64,000 bases of DNA from assembly GCF_002954585.1 (NCBI RefSeq), contig NZ_MSCI01000001.1, forward strand, positions 496,001 through 560,000, written 5' to 3'. Both the position numbers and the translations under genes were made by a program. Under the pieces are notes generated by a model that ran no database searches, was not told the origin of the DNA, and was given only the letters and a program-made list of their open reading frames with translations. Of the stretch, positions 35,317 through 44,272 are shown piece after piece (positions within the stretch are counted from its first letter, which is position 1; every line of letters begins with the position of its first letter). This stretch comes from Vibrio chagasii. GTDB lineage: Bacteria > Pseudomonadota > Gammaproteobacteria > Enterobacterales > Vibrionaceae.

Positions 35317-37755
35317 TTGAATTCATCAAAAGGACTGAACAAACGACTGTTTTCATGGAGCATTGAAGAGATTCGACATGGTCAACTATGGCCGGTATCG
35401 ATCGCTTTAACACTGATCATTGCCTGTGTTTTCGCGCTATCAGCATTGGCTGAGCGCATGGAGCAGGTCATCGTAAAACAGGGGAAAGATGCACTCACGG
35501 CTGACTGCGTGTTCATCTCAGCAAACCCAATCCCACAACCACTGTTAGACATCGCTCAACTAGAGCAACTAGAAAGCTCTCAGTTAACCCGTTTCTCAAC
35601 CATGGCATTTAGCAACAACGCGATGCAGTTGGTGACAGTCAAAGCGGTGGAGAGTAACTACCCATTACGCGGTGAGATGGTTCTAGAAGGTGCAGACAAT
35701 GCATCGAGCAATCACGTTGAGCCCGGTGAGCTGTGGCTCGACGAGCGTATTTTCGCACAGTTGGCAGTTGAAATAGGTGACAGCGTCACCATTGGAGATG
35801 CTGACCTAACCATTACAGGGCGAATCACTCAAGAACCGGGGCTAAGCTTTAACCCATTCCAACAGATGCCTGCGGTACTGATACATAATGATGACATCGA
35901 CGCGACAGGGGCTATTCAACCGGGAAGCCGTGTAAGTTTCAGACTGTTCTTAAACGGTGATGATGCAAAACTGAAAGTAGCTCAAGACAGTGTCGAATTA
36001 ACTCCAAGCGATCGTTGGCGTACGCAAGATTCAGCAAGTCGTACTAATGATATGTTTGAGAGCACCACTCAATACTTATCACTAACGGTCGCTATTGTCG
36101 TAATTATGGCGGCAACTACATTGGTATTGACGTGCCAACATTATGTTGCGAGCCGCCGCAAGACCATCGCCATGCTGAAGAGTTTGGGCGCAAGTAAACC
36201 ATGGATCATTAAGTGGCTATCAGTACAAGTGTCACTACTAATCGTTATTGGTGCCGTTCTCGGGATCGCGATCGGGATCGGACTAGAGTTTCTTCTTCGT
36301 ATTCCGCTTGGTGACTTATTGCCTTCTCCGCTTCCTAGCTATGGTATCGAACCTGCCATTCTTGCCATCGTATCGAGTATTCTAATCGGTATACCAGCAC
36401 TTGGCATTCCATTGCTTGGACTAGTCAATACCTCGGCGATCAGTGTCATTCAATCAAATCACAAGGCACAAGATAGCTATAAGAAGTTCGCGTTGTTGTT
36501 AGTGCCTATCATCCCAATGGTGTTGATGTATGTCGATAACCTGTTGGTGTGGATTGTTCTTGTAGGAATCGTTGGCTTGTTCTTGATTCTCGCTTTGGTG
36601 AGCACTGTTGTCTTGCGACTGTTTAGTAAGTTGCCAACATCGACCTCAATGCGTTTGGCTATAAGCCGAATCAATCGCACACCGCTTGCGACGGGCATTC
36701 AATTTGGCTCTTTGGCACTATCATTGATGCTGTTGTCTATCATCTGGTTGGTAAGGAGTGATCTGTTGTCAGATTGGCAACAAACCTTGCCCGAGGATGC
36801 GCCGAATGCATTTGCGCTTAACATAGCCGGCTATGAGAAAGACAGTTACCTTGCAACCATCGATGAAAACCAAGTTGAACGCACGCAAGCATTCCCAATC
36901 ATTCGTGGACGACTGACGACGATCAATGGTGTCGAAGCCTCTGAATACAGTGACACTTCAAAGCGTACCGATGCCCTCAGCCGTGAAATCAACTTCACTT
37001 GGGGCGATTCGCTACCAGAATATAACGAAGTACTTGAAGGCAGTTGGACGCAAGAGCAGGGCGTATCGGTTGAATCTGATGTTGCCGAGCAACTAGGTTT
37101 GAACATTGGCGACGAGCTTGTTTTTACAATCAACAGCCAAAATGTATCAGCTAAGGTCAATAGCATCCGAAAAGTGGAATGGCGTGAAATGAAGCCAAAC
37201 TTTTACTTCATTTTCACCCCTGACGTACTGAGCTCAATACCTTCTACTTGGCTGGTTAGCTTTAGGCTAGAAGATCAACACAATTCCATGCTCAATGAAC
37301 TCTCTCGGAACCATCCAACCGTGAGTTTGATGGATATCAGGGTGATGGGCAGCAAGATCCAAGAGCTTCTCAAACAGATTGTTTGGTCTATTACCGTGCT
37401 GGCTGCGCTTGGTGTAGTCGCTGGGCTATTACTTATTTTTACGCTGTTACGTCTTAGCTTATCTCAAAGACAACAAGAGATACGTTTGTATCGTACGCTA
37501 GGGGCAAGCAAGAAACGTATCCTCAACACCATATGGTGTGAATATGGATTAATGGCATTGGTTGCGGGCTCAATAGCAGCACTCGGTTCTGAAATGAGTG
37601 TGGCCGGTGTCATGAGTTTTGGATTCGAGTTAGAACCGTCACTACATCCAATGTTGTGGGTTTCTTTACCTGTACTCACTTTCATAACCCTTGCTGCTGT
37701 GGTTAACAGCTTAATCAAGCGTCTGTTGGCGCCTGTAAATAAGGATTTTGGATAG
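35317..37755 (+). CDS. ybbP: FtsX-like ABC permease YbbP
   Basis: 812 residues. An N-terminal TM (VSIALTLIIACVFALSALAE) and a periplasmic domain precede two FtsX repeats: IVVIMAATTLVLTCQHYVAS with MLKSLGASKPWI, and VLAALGVVAGLLLIFTLLRL with YRTLGASKKRI. The start is TTG 35317, one base after the ybbA stop, with GAGGAAG upstream. YbbP is usually predicted to be ~800 residues with ten TM segments, as here. It probably uses YbbA ATPase energy for a mechanotransmission-type task at the envelope. Confidence 0.9.
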   Translation: MNSSKGLNKRLFSWSIEEIRHGQLWPVSIALTLIIACVFALSALAERMEQVIVKQGKDALTADCVFISANPIPQPLLDIAQLEQLESSQLTRFSTMAFSNNAMQLVTVKAVESNYPLRGEMVLEGADNASSNHVEPGELWLDERIFAQLAVEIGDSVTIGDADLTITGRITQEPGLSFNPFQQMPAVLIHNDDIDATGAIQPGSRVSFRLFLNGDDAKLKVAQDSVELTPSDRWRTQDSASRTNDMFESTTQYLSLTVAIVVIMAATTLVLTCQHYVASRRKTIAMLKSLGASKPWIIKWLSVQVSLLIVIGAVLGIAIGIGLEFLLRIPLGDLLPSPLPSYGIEPAILAIVSSILIGIPALGIPLLGLVNTSAISVIQSNHKAQDSYKKFALLLVPIIPMVLMYVDNLLVWIVLVGIVGLFLILALVSTVVLRLFSKLPTSTSMRLAISRINRTPLATGIQFGSLALSLMLLSIIWLVRSDLLSDWQQTLPEDAPNAFALNIAGYEKDSYLATIDENQVERTQAFPIIRGRLTTINGVEASEYSDTSKRTDALSREINFTWGDSLPEYNEVLEGSWTQEQGVSVESDVAEQLGLNIGDELVFTINSQNVSAKVNSIRKVEWREMKPNFYFIFTPDVLSSIPSTWLVSFRLEDQHNSMLNELSRNHPTVSLMDIRVMGSKIQELLKQIVWSITVLAALGVVAGLLLIFTLLRLSLSQRQQEIRLYRTLGASKKRILNTIWCEYGLMALVAGSIAALGSEMSVAGVMSFGFELEPSLHPMLWVSLPVLTFITLAAVVNSLIKRLLAPVNKDFG

Positions 37756-38287
37756 TTGAGATAGAAAACCTTAAATAGATTGTTGAAGCGGTCTGATTGT
37801 GAATTTTTATACCAAAGCAATAGCCAAGGATAGAAGCCACAGTTAGACCGCTTTTTATTTGACCAGCGAACGGCATAAATTAGGAATTGAGCGCCTTAAA
37901 ATCGACATTTCTTAGCATTAAATGAAACCTAATGTGTATTTATGTCGATTTAATAAACAGAGGTTAGTCCCTGTAAACAAAGGGTTTGCGCAACTTAGCG
38001 AGAACGTTATCAACAGTTATCCACAAAAACGGTGGATAACTTTAGGGATAAGTTAACATCTTTGTTTTACAAGTACTGAGACAGCCTTTGTGTGGCGTCA
38101 CTTAGGACAAATTTGACTGTTAGAATAACCTCGAAAACAGGATTCATAGTTATTGAGTCAAGAGATTATTTAAGTTTTTTACATAGATTCGAATATCAAG
38201 AATGCTAAGACCTTGATAAAAATGTGTTTTAATTCGTCCTCGAACAAAAGTAGAATAGCGTCAGTTAATCTTATTCTACAGAACACG
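37756..38287. other. Gene-free interval with a DnaA-box-like inverted repeat
   Basis: 532 bases without a credible gene. At 38016-38040 a perfect inverted repeat GTTATCCAC-N7-GTGGATAAC contains the consensus DnaA box TTATCCACA, and TTATCAACA lies directly before it (38008-38016). The rest shows nothing assignable. Confidence 0.55.
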
Positions 38288-39742
38288 ATGAACCACAACA
38301 AAACGGATACAAATCAAGCTTCTATTGCCATTGTTGGTGGTGGTATAGCCGGAACAACAAGCGCTATTCACTTCAGTGAGTTGGGGTTTAAGGTCACAAT
38401 CTTAGAAAAAGGGCCGAGTTTGGTTAATGGTCCACCGATTTGCCACCTACACGCTGGCGGCAATTTGTATCGAGATATTTCTGTAGAGCAGTGTCTTCAG
38501 TTACTTACTCAGTCTATTGATACTGTTCGTCTGTTTCCTCACACGATCAATATTCGTCCTACTGTCATTGCTGTACCACACAGTGATGGTGGGGACCCAA
38601 TGGACTTACTTCCTCGCCTAAAAATAATCAAAGACGCTTATGCTGAGCTTGTTAGACAAGATAAAAGCAACCAAGTGCTTGGTGACCCCGAGGAATACTA
38701 TAAGCTCTACAGCAAAGAAGAACTCATCGCACTTTCTAAGAAAACACAACCACTGAAACCGACATCACTTGATGAGTGGTGTATTCCTTTTGCGAAGCAT
38801 ACGGACTTAGACACGCTTAAATATCCTGTTGCTATGGTTCAAGAGTACGGTTGGAGTGTATTCCGACTGTCTGCGACCGCTCAGCTCTCTTTGGGACAAC
38901 AAACTAACTGCACCGTGTTGACCAACAGCCGTTTACAGTCGGTTCAATCAACAGGGCAAGGTTGGTCTTTGACTTATACCGATGTTGATAACCAAAGCCG
39001 TAAAATAACCACTGATTATTTAATTAACGCCAGTGGCTTTGAGACCGGCATCGTGGATGACTTTGTTGGCTCGAAGCAGCAGCGACTCGTTGAGTTTAAA
39101 GCCGCTTACGTCACAGAGTGGGCATATTCCCAAGAATGCAAGGAAGAGTGGCCAGAGGTTATCTTTCACGGCCCAAGAGGCACACCGCAAGGCATGGCTC
39201 AATTAACGCCATACGCAGACGGTGTATTCCAGCTTCACGGAATGACGGAAGGGATCACGCTGTTTGAAGGTGGGTTAGTTTCATCTTCGACAGACTCTTC
39301 TCAACCGCAGTTACCATCAAAACTGCTCAAGAAGATCGTATCTGGTTGGAGTGAAGAACAGCTCGAACTCAGAACACGTGCGGCAATTACGCATATGTCA
39401 CAGTTCATTCCGAGCTTTAGTTCTGCTCAAGTTGGCGGAAAACCTCTGTTCGGCGCTCAACAAATTCCAGGCACAGACCCAAGCCTAAGAGCCTCAGATG
39501 TCTCTTTCTGTGGTGAACGCTATGCAAGGCTCGAAGTAGTAAAGGCGTCTTCAACATTAGAAGCTGCGCAGAAGGTGGCTCAACACTGGTTCAATATTCC
39601 AGAGTCTGACTCGATTGAAGAGACACATTCAGTGACAATGTCACTTGAGTTAAACGATATTGAAAACAAAGCGATAGGGTTAACCCAAGAACGTGGGTAC
39701 CCAAATGCGCTGGCGAAAGTTTCAGGCCAAGACCACCACTAA
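38288..39742 (+). CDS. FAD-dependent oxidoreductase (DAO-like)
   Basis: About 484 residues. The N-terminal dinucleotide-binding motif is SIAIVGGGIAGTTSAIHFSE followed by FKVTILEKG. The middle reads like the D-amino-acid-oxidase fold (YLINASGFETGIVDDF). There is no signal peptide. The upstream in-frame start at 38213 is less likely because its leader has no family resemblance. Substrate unknown; the gene is monocistronic with a terminator at 39750-39779. Confidence 0.78.
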   Translation: MNHNKTDTNQASIAIVGGGIAGTTSAIHFSELGFKVTILEKGPSLVNGPPICHLHAGGNLYRDISVEQCLQLLTQSIDTVRLFPHTINIRPTVIAVPHSDGGDPMDLLPRLKIIKDAYAELVRQDKSNQVLGDPEEYYKLYSKEELIALSKKTQPLKPTSLDEWCIPFAKHTDLDTLKYPVAMVQEYGWSVFRLSATAQLSLGQQTNCTVLTNSRLQSVQSTGQGWSLTYTDVDNQSRKITTDYLINASGFETGIVDDFVGSKQQRLVEFKAAYVTEWAYSQECKEEWPEVIFHGPRGTPQGMAQLTPYADGVFQLHGMTEGITLFEGGLVSSSTDSSQPQLPSKLLKKIVSGWSEEQLELRTRAAITHMSQFIPSFSSAQVGGKPLFGAQQIPGTDPSLRASDVSFCGERYARLEVVKASSTLEAAQKVAQHWFNIPESDSIEETHSVTMSLELNDIENKAIGLTQERGYPNALAKVSGQDHH

Positions 39743-39749
39743 AACGAAT

Positions 39750-39779
39750 AATCGGCTTACTTAGGTAAGCCGATTTTTT
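39750..39779. terminator. Terminator between convergent oxidoreductase and pxp genes
   Basis: AATCGGCTTAC / GTAAGCCGATT stem followed by a T run. Confidence 0.88.
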
Positions 39780-39824
39780 ATTCTTTAACAGGCATAATTA
39801 TCAACGGTAGCTGAAAGCTCAGCA

Positions 39825-40775
39825 TCAATAGCCGAAGAACCTTGCCCACTGACACCACACGTCTTGCAACCCCAAACGGTCACCCTTACTAAATGAAATC
39901 TTATGCCCAGGCTTTGCTTGCGCTAAACGTGGCAAGTCAATTCTTGCGACACACCCAATCTTTGGATAACCGCCAATGGTCTGCCTATCATTGAGCAGAA
40001 CAATAGGTTGCCCATCTTGTGGTACCTGAATGGCACCTAGCGCAATGCCTTCGGATAACAGTGATATATCTGGAGAGTGCACCGATTCACCACTAAGACG
40101 ATAACCCATACGGTTCGAGTTTTGGTCCACGATATAGGGTGAGTTGTAAAACGTCTCCTTAGCTGACTCTGCGAATAGTTCGCTCTGGTAGCTCTCAATG
40201 ACTCTTAAATTAACAGGCAAGTTGTAATCGGGTGTATACCGGAAAGTGACACTAATAGGCTTAAAGTGCTTGGGGAGAGCTTGCTTAGTGAAAATTAATT
40301 GGTCTCCAACTTGGCAAGGCTCACCATCTTGAGTTAATCCACCTATTTTTTCACGCGTTATTGTTGCAATGCTATTAAGGACTCCAGGAACATCAAAGCC
40401 CCCTTTAATTGCGAGATAAGCTCTTAATCCATTCTTCGGTAAGCCAAACGAAAGCATTTGCCCTTTAAACGCTTGAAATGTACTCCAGTTGGGTAAAGGT
40501 TTGCCATCCAAAGTTGCCTGTAAGTCACCACCGCAAATCGCCATCTCACAATCATCATTGACTTGCAGAGTACACTGACCAAGAGTGATTTCTAGCGCCG
40601 CTTGATTGATGGGGTTGGCTAATAAGTGATTTGCCCAACTATAAGAGTAATCGTCTACGGGGCCCCCTTGTGTTAAACCAAGGTGAGAAACGCCAAAACG
40701 TCCAAAGTCTTGAATTATACTTAGAGGCCCCGGTTTCACGATGGTTAGGCTCGCTTTATTGACTGATTTAACCAT
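39825..40775 (-). CDS. pxpC: 5-oxoprolinase subunit PxpC (biotin-dependent carboxyltransferase fold)
   Basis: 316 residues. Family phrases: SIIQDFGRFGVSHLGLTQGG, YSYSWANHLLANPINQAALE, NSNRMGYRLSG and LLNDRQTIGGYPKIG. With PxpA and PxpB it forms the ATP-dependent 5-oxoprolinase that opens 5-oxoproline to glutamate. Its start overlaps the pxpB end by 8 bases, so the two are coupled. Confidence 0.9.
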   Translation of the reverse strand: MVKSVNKASLTIVKPGPLSIIQDFGRFGVSHLGLTQGGPVDDYSYSWANHLLANPINQAALEITLGQCTLQVNDDCEMAICGGDLQATLDGKPLPNWSTFQAFKGQMLSFGLPKNGLRAYLAIKGGFDVPGVLNSIATITREKIGGLTQDGEPCQVGDQLIFTKQALPKHFKPISVTFRYTPDYNLPVNLRVIESYQSELFAESAKETFYNSPYIVDQNSNRMGYRLSGESVHSPDISLLSEGIALGAIQVPQDGQPIVLLNDRQTIGGYPKIGCVARIDLPRLAQAKPGHKISFSKGDRLGLQDVWCQWARFFGY

Positions 40776-41514
40776 GGCCTACATCTCCTCCAAGCTCGGC
40801 AAACTCTTGTTTTGATATTGCTTTGAAGCGCACAGAATCACCCACATTCAGAAGATAAAGTTGGTCGTGCATTTGGTTAGCCTGAGTCAACTGAGCGTGA
40901 TCAAACAACGAAATAGGGCAATTACCGATGATATTCCATCCTCCCGGGGAATCAGACGGATAAACCGCAGTCTTTGAATCTGCAATTGCGATACTTCCCT
41001 TCGGGACATTGAGCCGTGGAGTAAAGTGACGCGGCAGAACTAAAGGCTCAACCACGTCTGACATAAAGGCAAAGCCAGGGATAAAGCCAATAGCGCTTAC
41101 ACTGTAGGTCTGAGAAGTGTGATAGTGAATGATATCGTCTAGCGACAAACCTTTGGCCTGATATCTATCTAAATCAAGAGCTGTTTCGTTTGAGTAATAG
41201 GCTGGCAACTCGATAATGTTGCGAGTGTCACTCTCACTTGAATATGTCGCCATTGCCTCGGTCAGTATCGACTTGAGTTGAGAAATAAAGTGCTCTTCAG
41301 AGACTCGGTAAGGCAAATAGTCAACCAATATAGTGTTGTACGCCGGAGTGACATTCATCAATACTGTGGCTAAGCTCTGGCGAATAGCATCTGAAAAGTG
41401 CGCCATGTATTGTGCATAATTCCCGCTAGAACCTGCGGCTAGTGGCTGTAGCGTAACAAGCACACTGCACTCAGCAACAGGCTCGACATTAAGTTTTATC
41501 TCGTTTTTCGTCAT
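40768..41514 (-). CDS. pxpB: 5-oxoprolinase subunit PxpB
   Basis: About 248 residues. Typical KipI/PxpB pieces are ECSVLVTLQP, VSAIGFIPGFAFMSDV, LVLPRHFTPRLNVPKGSIAI and YPSDSPGGWNIIGNCPI. ATG 41514 follows GGAAAG; a 28-codon upstream extension is disfavoured by composition. It sits between pxpA and pxpC in the operon. Confidence 0.9.
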   Translation of the reverse strand: MTKNEIKLNVEPVAECSVLVTLQPLAAGSSGNYAQYMAHFSDAIRQSLATVLMNVTPAYNTILVDYLPYRVSEEHFISQLKSILTEAMATYSSESDTRNIIELPAYYSNETALDLDRYQAKGLSLDDIIHYHTSQTYSVSAIGFIPGFAFMSDVVEPLVLPRHFTPRLNVPKGSIAIADSKTAVYPSDSPGGWNIIGNCPISLFDHAQLTQANQMHDQLYLLNVGDSVRFKAISKQEFAELGGDVGHG

Positions 41515-41612
41515 TTGCTTTCCATACGTTTTATTCCAACTTCCATGTTCATGTGTCGTGAGTGTTTCCTCTGTTCTTGTGCAAGGAACAGATGGCATTC
41601 ATTGCGCCACTA

Positions 41613-42356
41613 TTAATTAAACGCGTTGAGATCTTGTCGGATTTTTCTAATGAGCGCGATGGATTGCGGATTGTCGCCATGAACACAGATGGTGTCAGCT
41701 TCGATAGGTAGCCTTTCACCTTCAATGGTCGTGACTGAACCGTAGTTAACGATCTGCATCACTTGGTTGTAGATATCGTCTTGGTTCACATACACCGAGC
41801 CTTTTTGCGAACGTGGCGCAAGTTGACCACTGTTTAAATATGCTCGATCAGCGAATGCTTCGAACAAAAGGGGCAAGTCGTGATCATCAGCGATGTCTAA
41901 GTATTGTTGGTTGTCAGAGGAAGAGAGGATCATAAGAGGGATATTAAATTCCGCTACTGCTTGCGCTACGGCATTAAAAACATCTGTATTTGCCATCATA
42001 TCGTTATAAAGCGCACCGTGAGGTTTTACATAGCCGACACTTGTATGGTGATAACGGCACAGGGCTTGTAATGCACCGATTTGATAGCAAACGAGTTCAC
42101 TGATTTCGTCCATACTGTGAGGAATTGATCTGCGACCAAACCCAACGAGGTCCTGGTAACCAGGATGAGCACCAATTTGAGTATGATAGTACTGGGCCAG
42201 TTTGATAGTCTTTGACATCACGTGGGGATCAGACGCATGAAAACCACAGGCGATATTTGCCATATCAATCCATTCCATAACCGATTCATCATCGCCCATC
42301 TTCCAGTTGCCGAAACTTTCTCCCATGTCGCAATTAAGCAAAATCTTCGTTGTCAC
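41613..42356 (-). CDS. pxpA: 5-oxoprolinase subunit PxpA (LamB/YcsF family)
   Basis: 247 residues. Family motifs are ILLNCDMGESFGNWKMGDD, NIACGFHASDP, IGAHPGYQDLVGFGRR, VKPHGALYNDM and CVHGDNPQSI. First gene of pxpABC. No linked permease is seen. Confidence 0.92.
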   Translation of the reverse strand: MTTKILLNCDMGESFGNWKMGDDESVMEWIDMANIACGFHASDPHVMSKTIKLAQYYHTQIGAHPGYQDLVGFGRRSIPHSMDEISELVCYQIGALQALCRYHHTSVGYVKPHGALYNDMMANTDVFNAVAQAVAEFNIPLMILSSSDNQQYLDIADDHDLPLLFEAFADRAYLNSGQLAPRSQKGSVYVNQDDIYNQVMQIVNYGSVTTIEGERLPIEADTICVHGDNPQSIALIRKIRQDLNAFN

Positions 42357-42919
42357 GTGGTGCTAATCCTTTACGTTAAAGCTATTAATGAAGGTCTTAT
42401 AAAAGCCATAAATAAACCGTGATCTATTTCAAATTTTCGATACCAAAAAATTAATATCAAAATGTTGGATTATGTTCGCTTAAAGTATGGTAATGCAGTT
42501 AATTAAGATTAAATAGTGTGCTTTAGCACTCTCTTATGCCAAGGTTCAGACTCCAGATATTACTGAGTTGTCATTCAGCAAATTCAAGTAAGAACTATAC
42601 CAAACCAGAGAGGGTAGTTGTTGCGACTTTGTCTTACCATTAAATAGGTTGATTATTGGTAATTTAGTACACTGGATATTTAGAGAACTAAGACACAAGT
42701 GCAGAACGCAAATAGCATTCACTCATATTGACACGAGTCTGAGAATTCATTTATTCGATGATTCGAAACAAAAGGCGATGTGATCTATCAAGTAAGATTC
42801 AACGGAAAGGGCAGATCGTATTATTGAATGATGCATGGTTACAGAGTAGGCTGTGAAATTTCACTAAATCACTGTATCATATATATTATTATTAAAACCA
42901 CAATAAAAGGTACACTAAA
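42357..42919. other. Gene-free interval; shared upstream region of pxpABC and galE
   Basis: 563 bases. The only notable element is the perfect 12-base palindrome GTGAAATTTCAC (42853-42864), about 55 bases before galE and just before an AT-rich stretch likely to hold its -10. No coding signal. Confidence 0.5.
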
Positions 42920-43933
42920 ATGAATGTTTTAGTTACAGGTGGCATGGGTTACATCGGTAGCCACACAAGTATCCAGATGATTAACGCAGGCATGACGCCT
43001 GTCCTTTTTGATAACTTATACAACAGTAAACCAAGCGTTTTAGAGCGTATCGAGAAGGTATCTGGTGTTCGCCCAGTGTTCGTTGAAGGTGACATTCGCA
43101 ATAAAGCGCTATTAGCGGAAACAATGAAACAACACAACATCGAAGCAGTTATCCACTTTGCTGGCTTGAAAGCGGTAGGTGAGTCTGTAGAGAAGCCTCT
43201 TGAATACTATGATAACAATGTTAACGGCACGTTAGTTCTTGTGGATGCTATGCGCGAAGCCAATGTTAAAACGTTAGTCTTCAGCTCATCAGCAACCGTG
43301 TACGGTGATCCTGCAACTGTGCCTATTACTGAAGACTTCCCGACTAGCGCAACCAACCCTTATGGTCGCAGTAAATTAATGGTTGAAGAGTGTCTAACGG
43401 ATTTCCAAAAAGCAAATCCAGACTGGAGCATCACGTTACTTCGTTACTTTAACCCAGTAGGTTCACACCCAAGTGGCGAACTAGGTGAAGATCCACAAGG
43501 CATTCCAAACAACTTAATGCCGTTTGTTTCTCAAGTTGCCGTTGGCCGACGCGAGTTCTTGTCTGTATTTGGCAGCGACTACCCAACGAAAGATGGTACC
43601 GGTGTTCGTGATTACATCCACGTTATGGATCTGTCTGACGGCCACATCGCGGCACTTGAGAAAGTAGGGCGCAAAGATGGTCTTCACATCTACAACCTTG
43701 GTACAGGTAACGGTTCTAGTGTTTTAGACATGGTTAAGGCGTTTGAAAAAGCAAGTGGTAAGGAAATCCCTTATAAACTTGTTGAGCGACGCGTAGGTGA
43801 CATCGCAGAATGCTGGGCAGATCCTGCTAAAGCTCAGAAAGAACTTGGTTGGAACGCGACACGTACACTGACAGAAATGACCGAAGATACGTGGCGCTGG
43901 CAGTCCACAAACCCTAATGGTTTCCCAGGCTAA
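42920..43933 (+). CDS. galE: UDP-glucose 4-epimerase GalE
   Basis: 337 residues. The NAD motif is VTGGMGYIGSHT, the catalytic set is SSSATVYG and YGRSK (YxxxK), and the sugar-site phrases are RYFNPVGSHPSGELGEDPQG and GVRDYIHVMDL. It interconverts UDP-glucose and UDP-galactose for galactose use and surface polysaccharide. The gene is alone here, with no galT or galK, and ends in a terminator. Confidence 0.95.
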   Translation: MNVLVTGGMGYIGSHTSIQMINAGMTPVLFDNLYNSKPSVLERIEKVSGVRPVFVEGDIRNKALLAETMKQHNIEAVIHFAGLKAVGESVEKPLEYYDNNVNGTLVLVDAMREANVKTLVFSSSATVYGDPATVPITEDFPTSATNPYGRSKLMVEECLTDFQKANPDWSITLLRYFNPVGSHPSGELGEDPQGIPNNLMPFVSQVAVGRREFLSVFGSDYPTKDGTGVRDYIHVMDLSDGHIAALEKVGRKDGLHIYNLGTGNGSSVLDMVKAFEKASGKEIPYKLVERRVGDIAECWADPAKAQKELGWNATRTLTEMTEDTWRWQSTNPNGFPG

Positions 43934-43962
43934 TATAGTTGTTTCATGAATGGTTAACTTAT

Positions 43963-43989
43963 AAAAAGATGCTCTAGGGCATCTTTTTT
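43963..43989 (+). terminator. Terminator after galE
   Basis: AAAAAGATGCTCT / GGGCATCTTTTTT stem, T run. Confidence 0.85.
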
Positions 43990-44101
43990 GATCTAAATCG
44001 AATAAAAAGTAAATTAGTGGTTAAAAAGTATCATTCTGTATTCATTGTGTTACTATGCACGCGAATTATATGTTTAATGTTAATTTTCTTTGGAGTTAAT
44101 C

Positions 44102-44176
44102 ATGGAACTAGGCCTGATCATCACTTTCATCGTTGCTGCAGCAGTAATGGTTAAGAAAGAAATGGCAGAGAAGTAA
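44102..44176 (+). CDS. Putative 24-residue membrane peptide
   Basis: MELGLIITFIVAAAVMVKKE then MAEK. One hydrophobic helix with a basic cytoplasmic tail. TTTGGAG lies at good distance upstream, and a terminator directly follows (44218-44247), giving a complete transcription unit between galE and hutA. No family is recognised; expression would need proof. Confidence 0.6.
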   Translation: MELGLIITFIVAAAVMVKKEMAEK

Positions 44177-44217
44177 TTTCACTTTATTCCTTTTTGATAC
44201 AATTTTTAGTGAAATTG

Positions 44218-44247
44218 AAAAAGCCAGCTTATAGCTGGCTTTTTAGT
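44218..44247. terminator. Bidirectional terminator between the 24-residue gene and hutA
   Basis: AAAAAGCCAGCT / AGCTGGCTTTTT stem. Confidence 0.88.
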
Positions 44248-44272
44248 TTCTGCAGTTCAAGCTTGTAGCGAA

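Noticed and set aside
42853..42864. GTGAAATTTCAC upstream of galE as a CRP or GalR site
   Set aside because: CRP needs six bases between GTGA and TCAC and here there are four; it also lacks the GalR pattern. Left as an unassigned palindrome.
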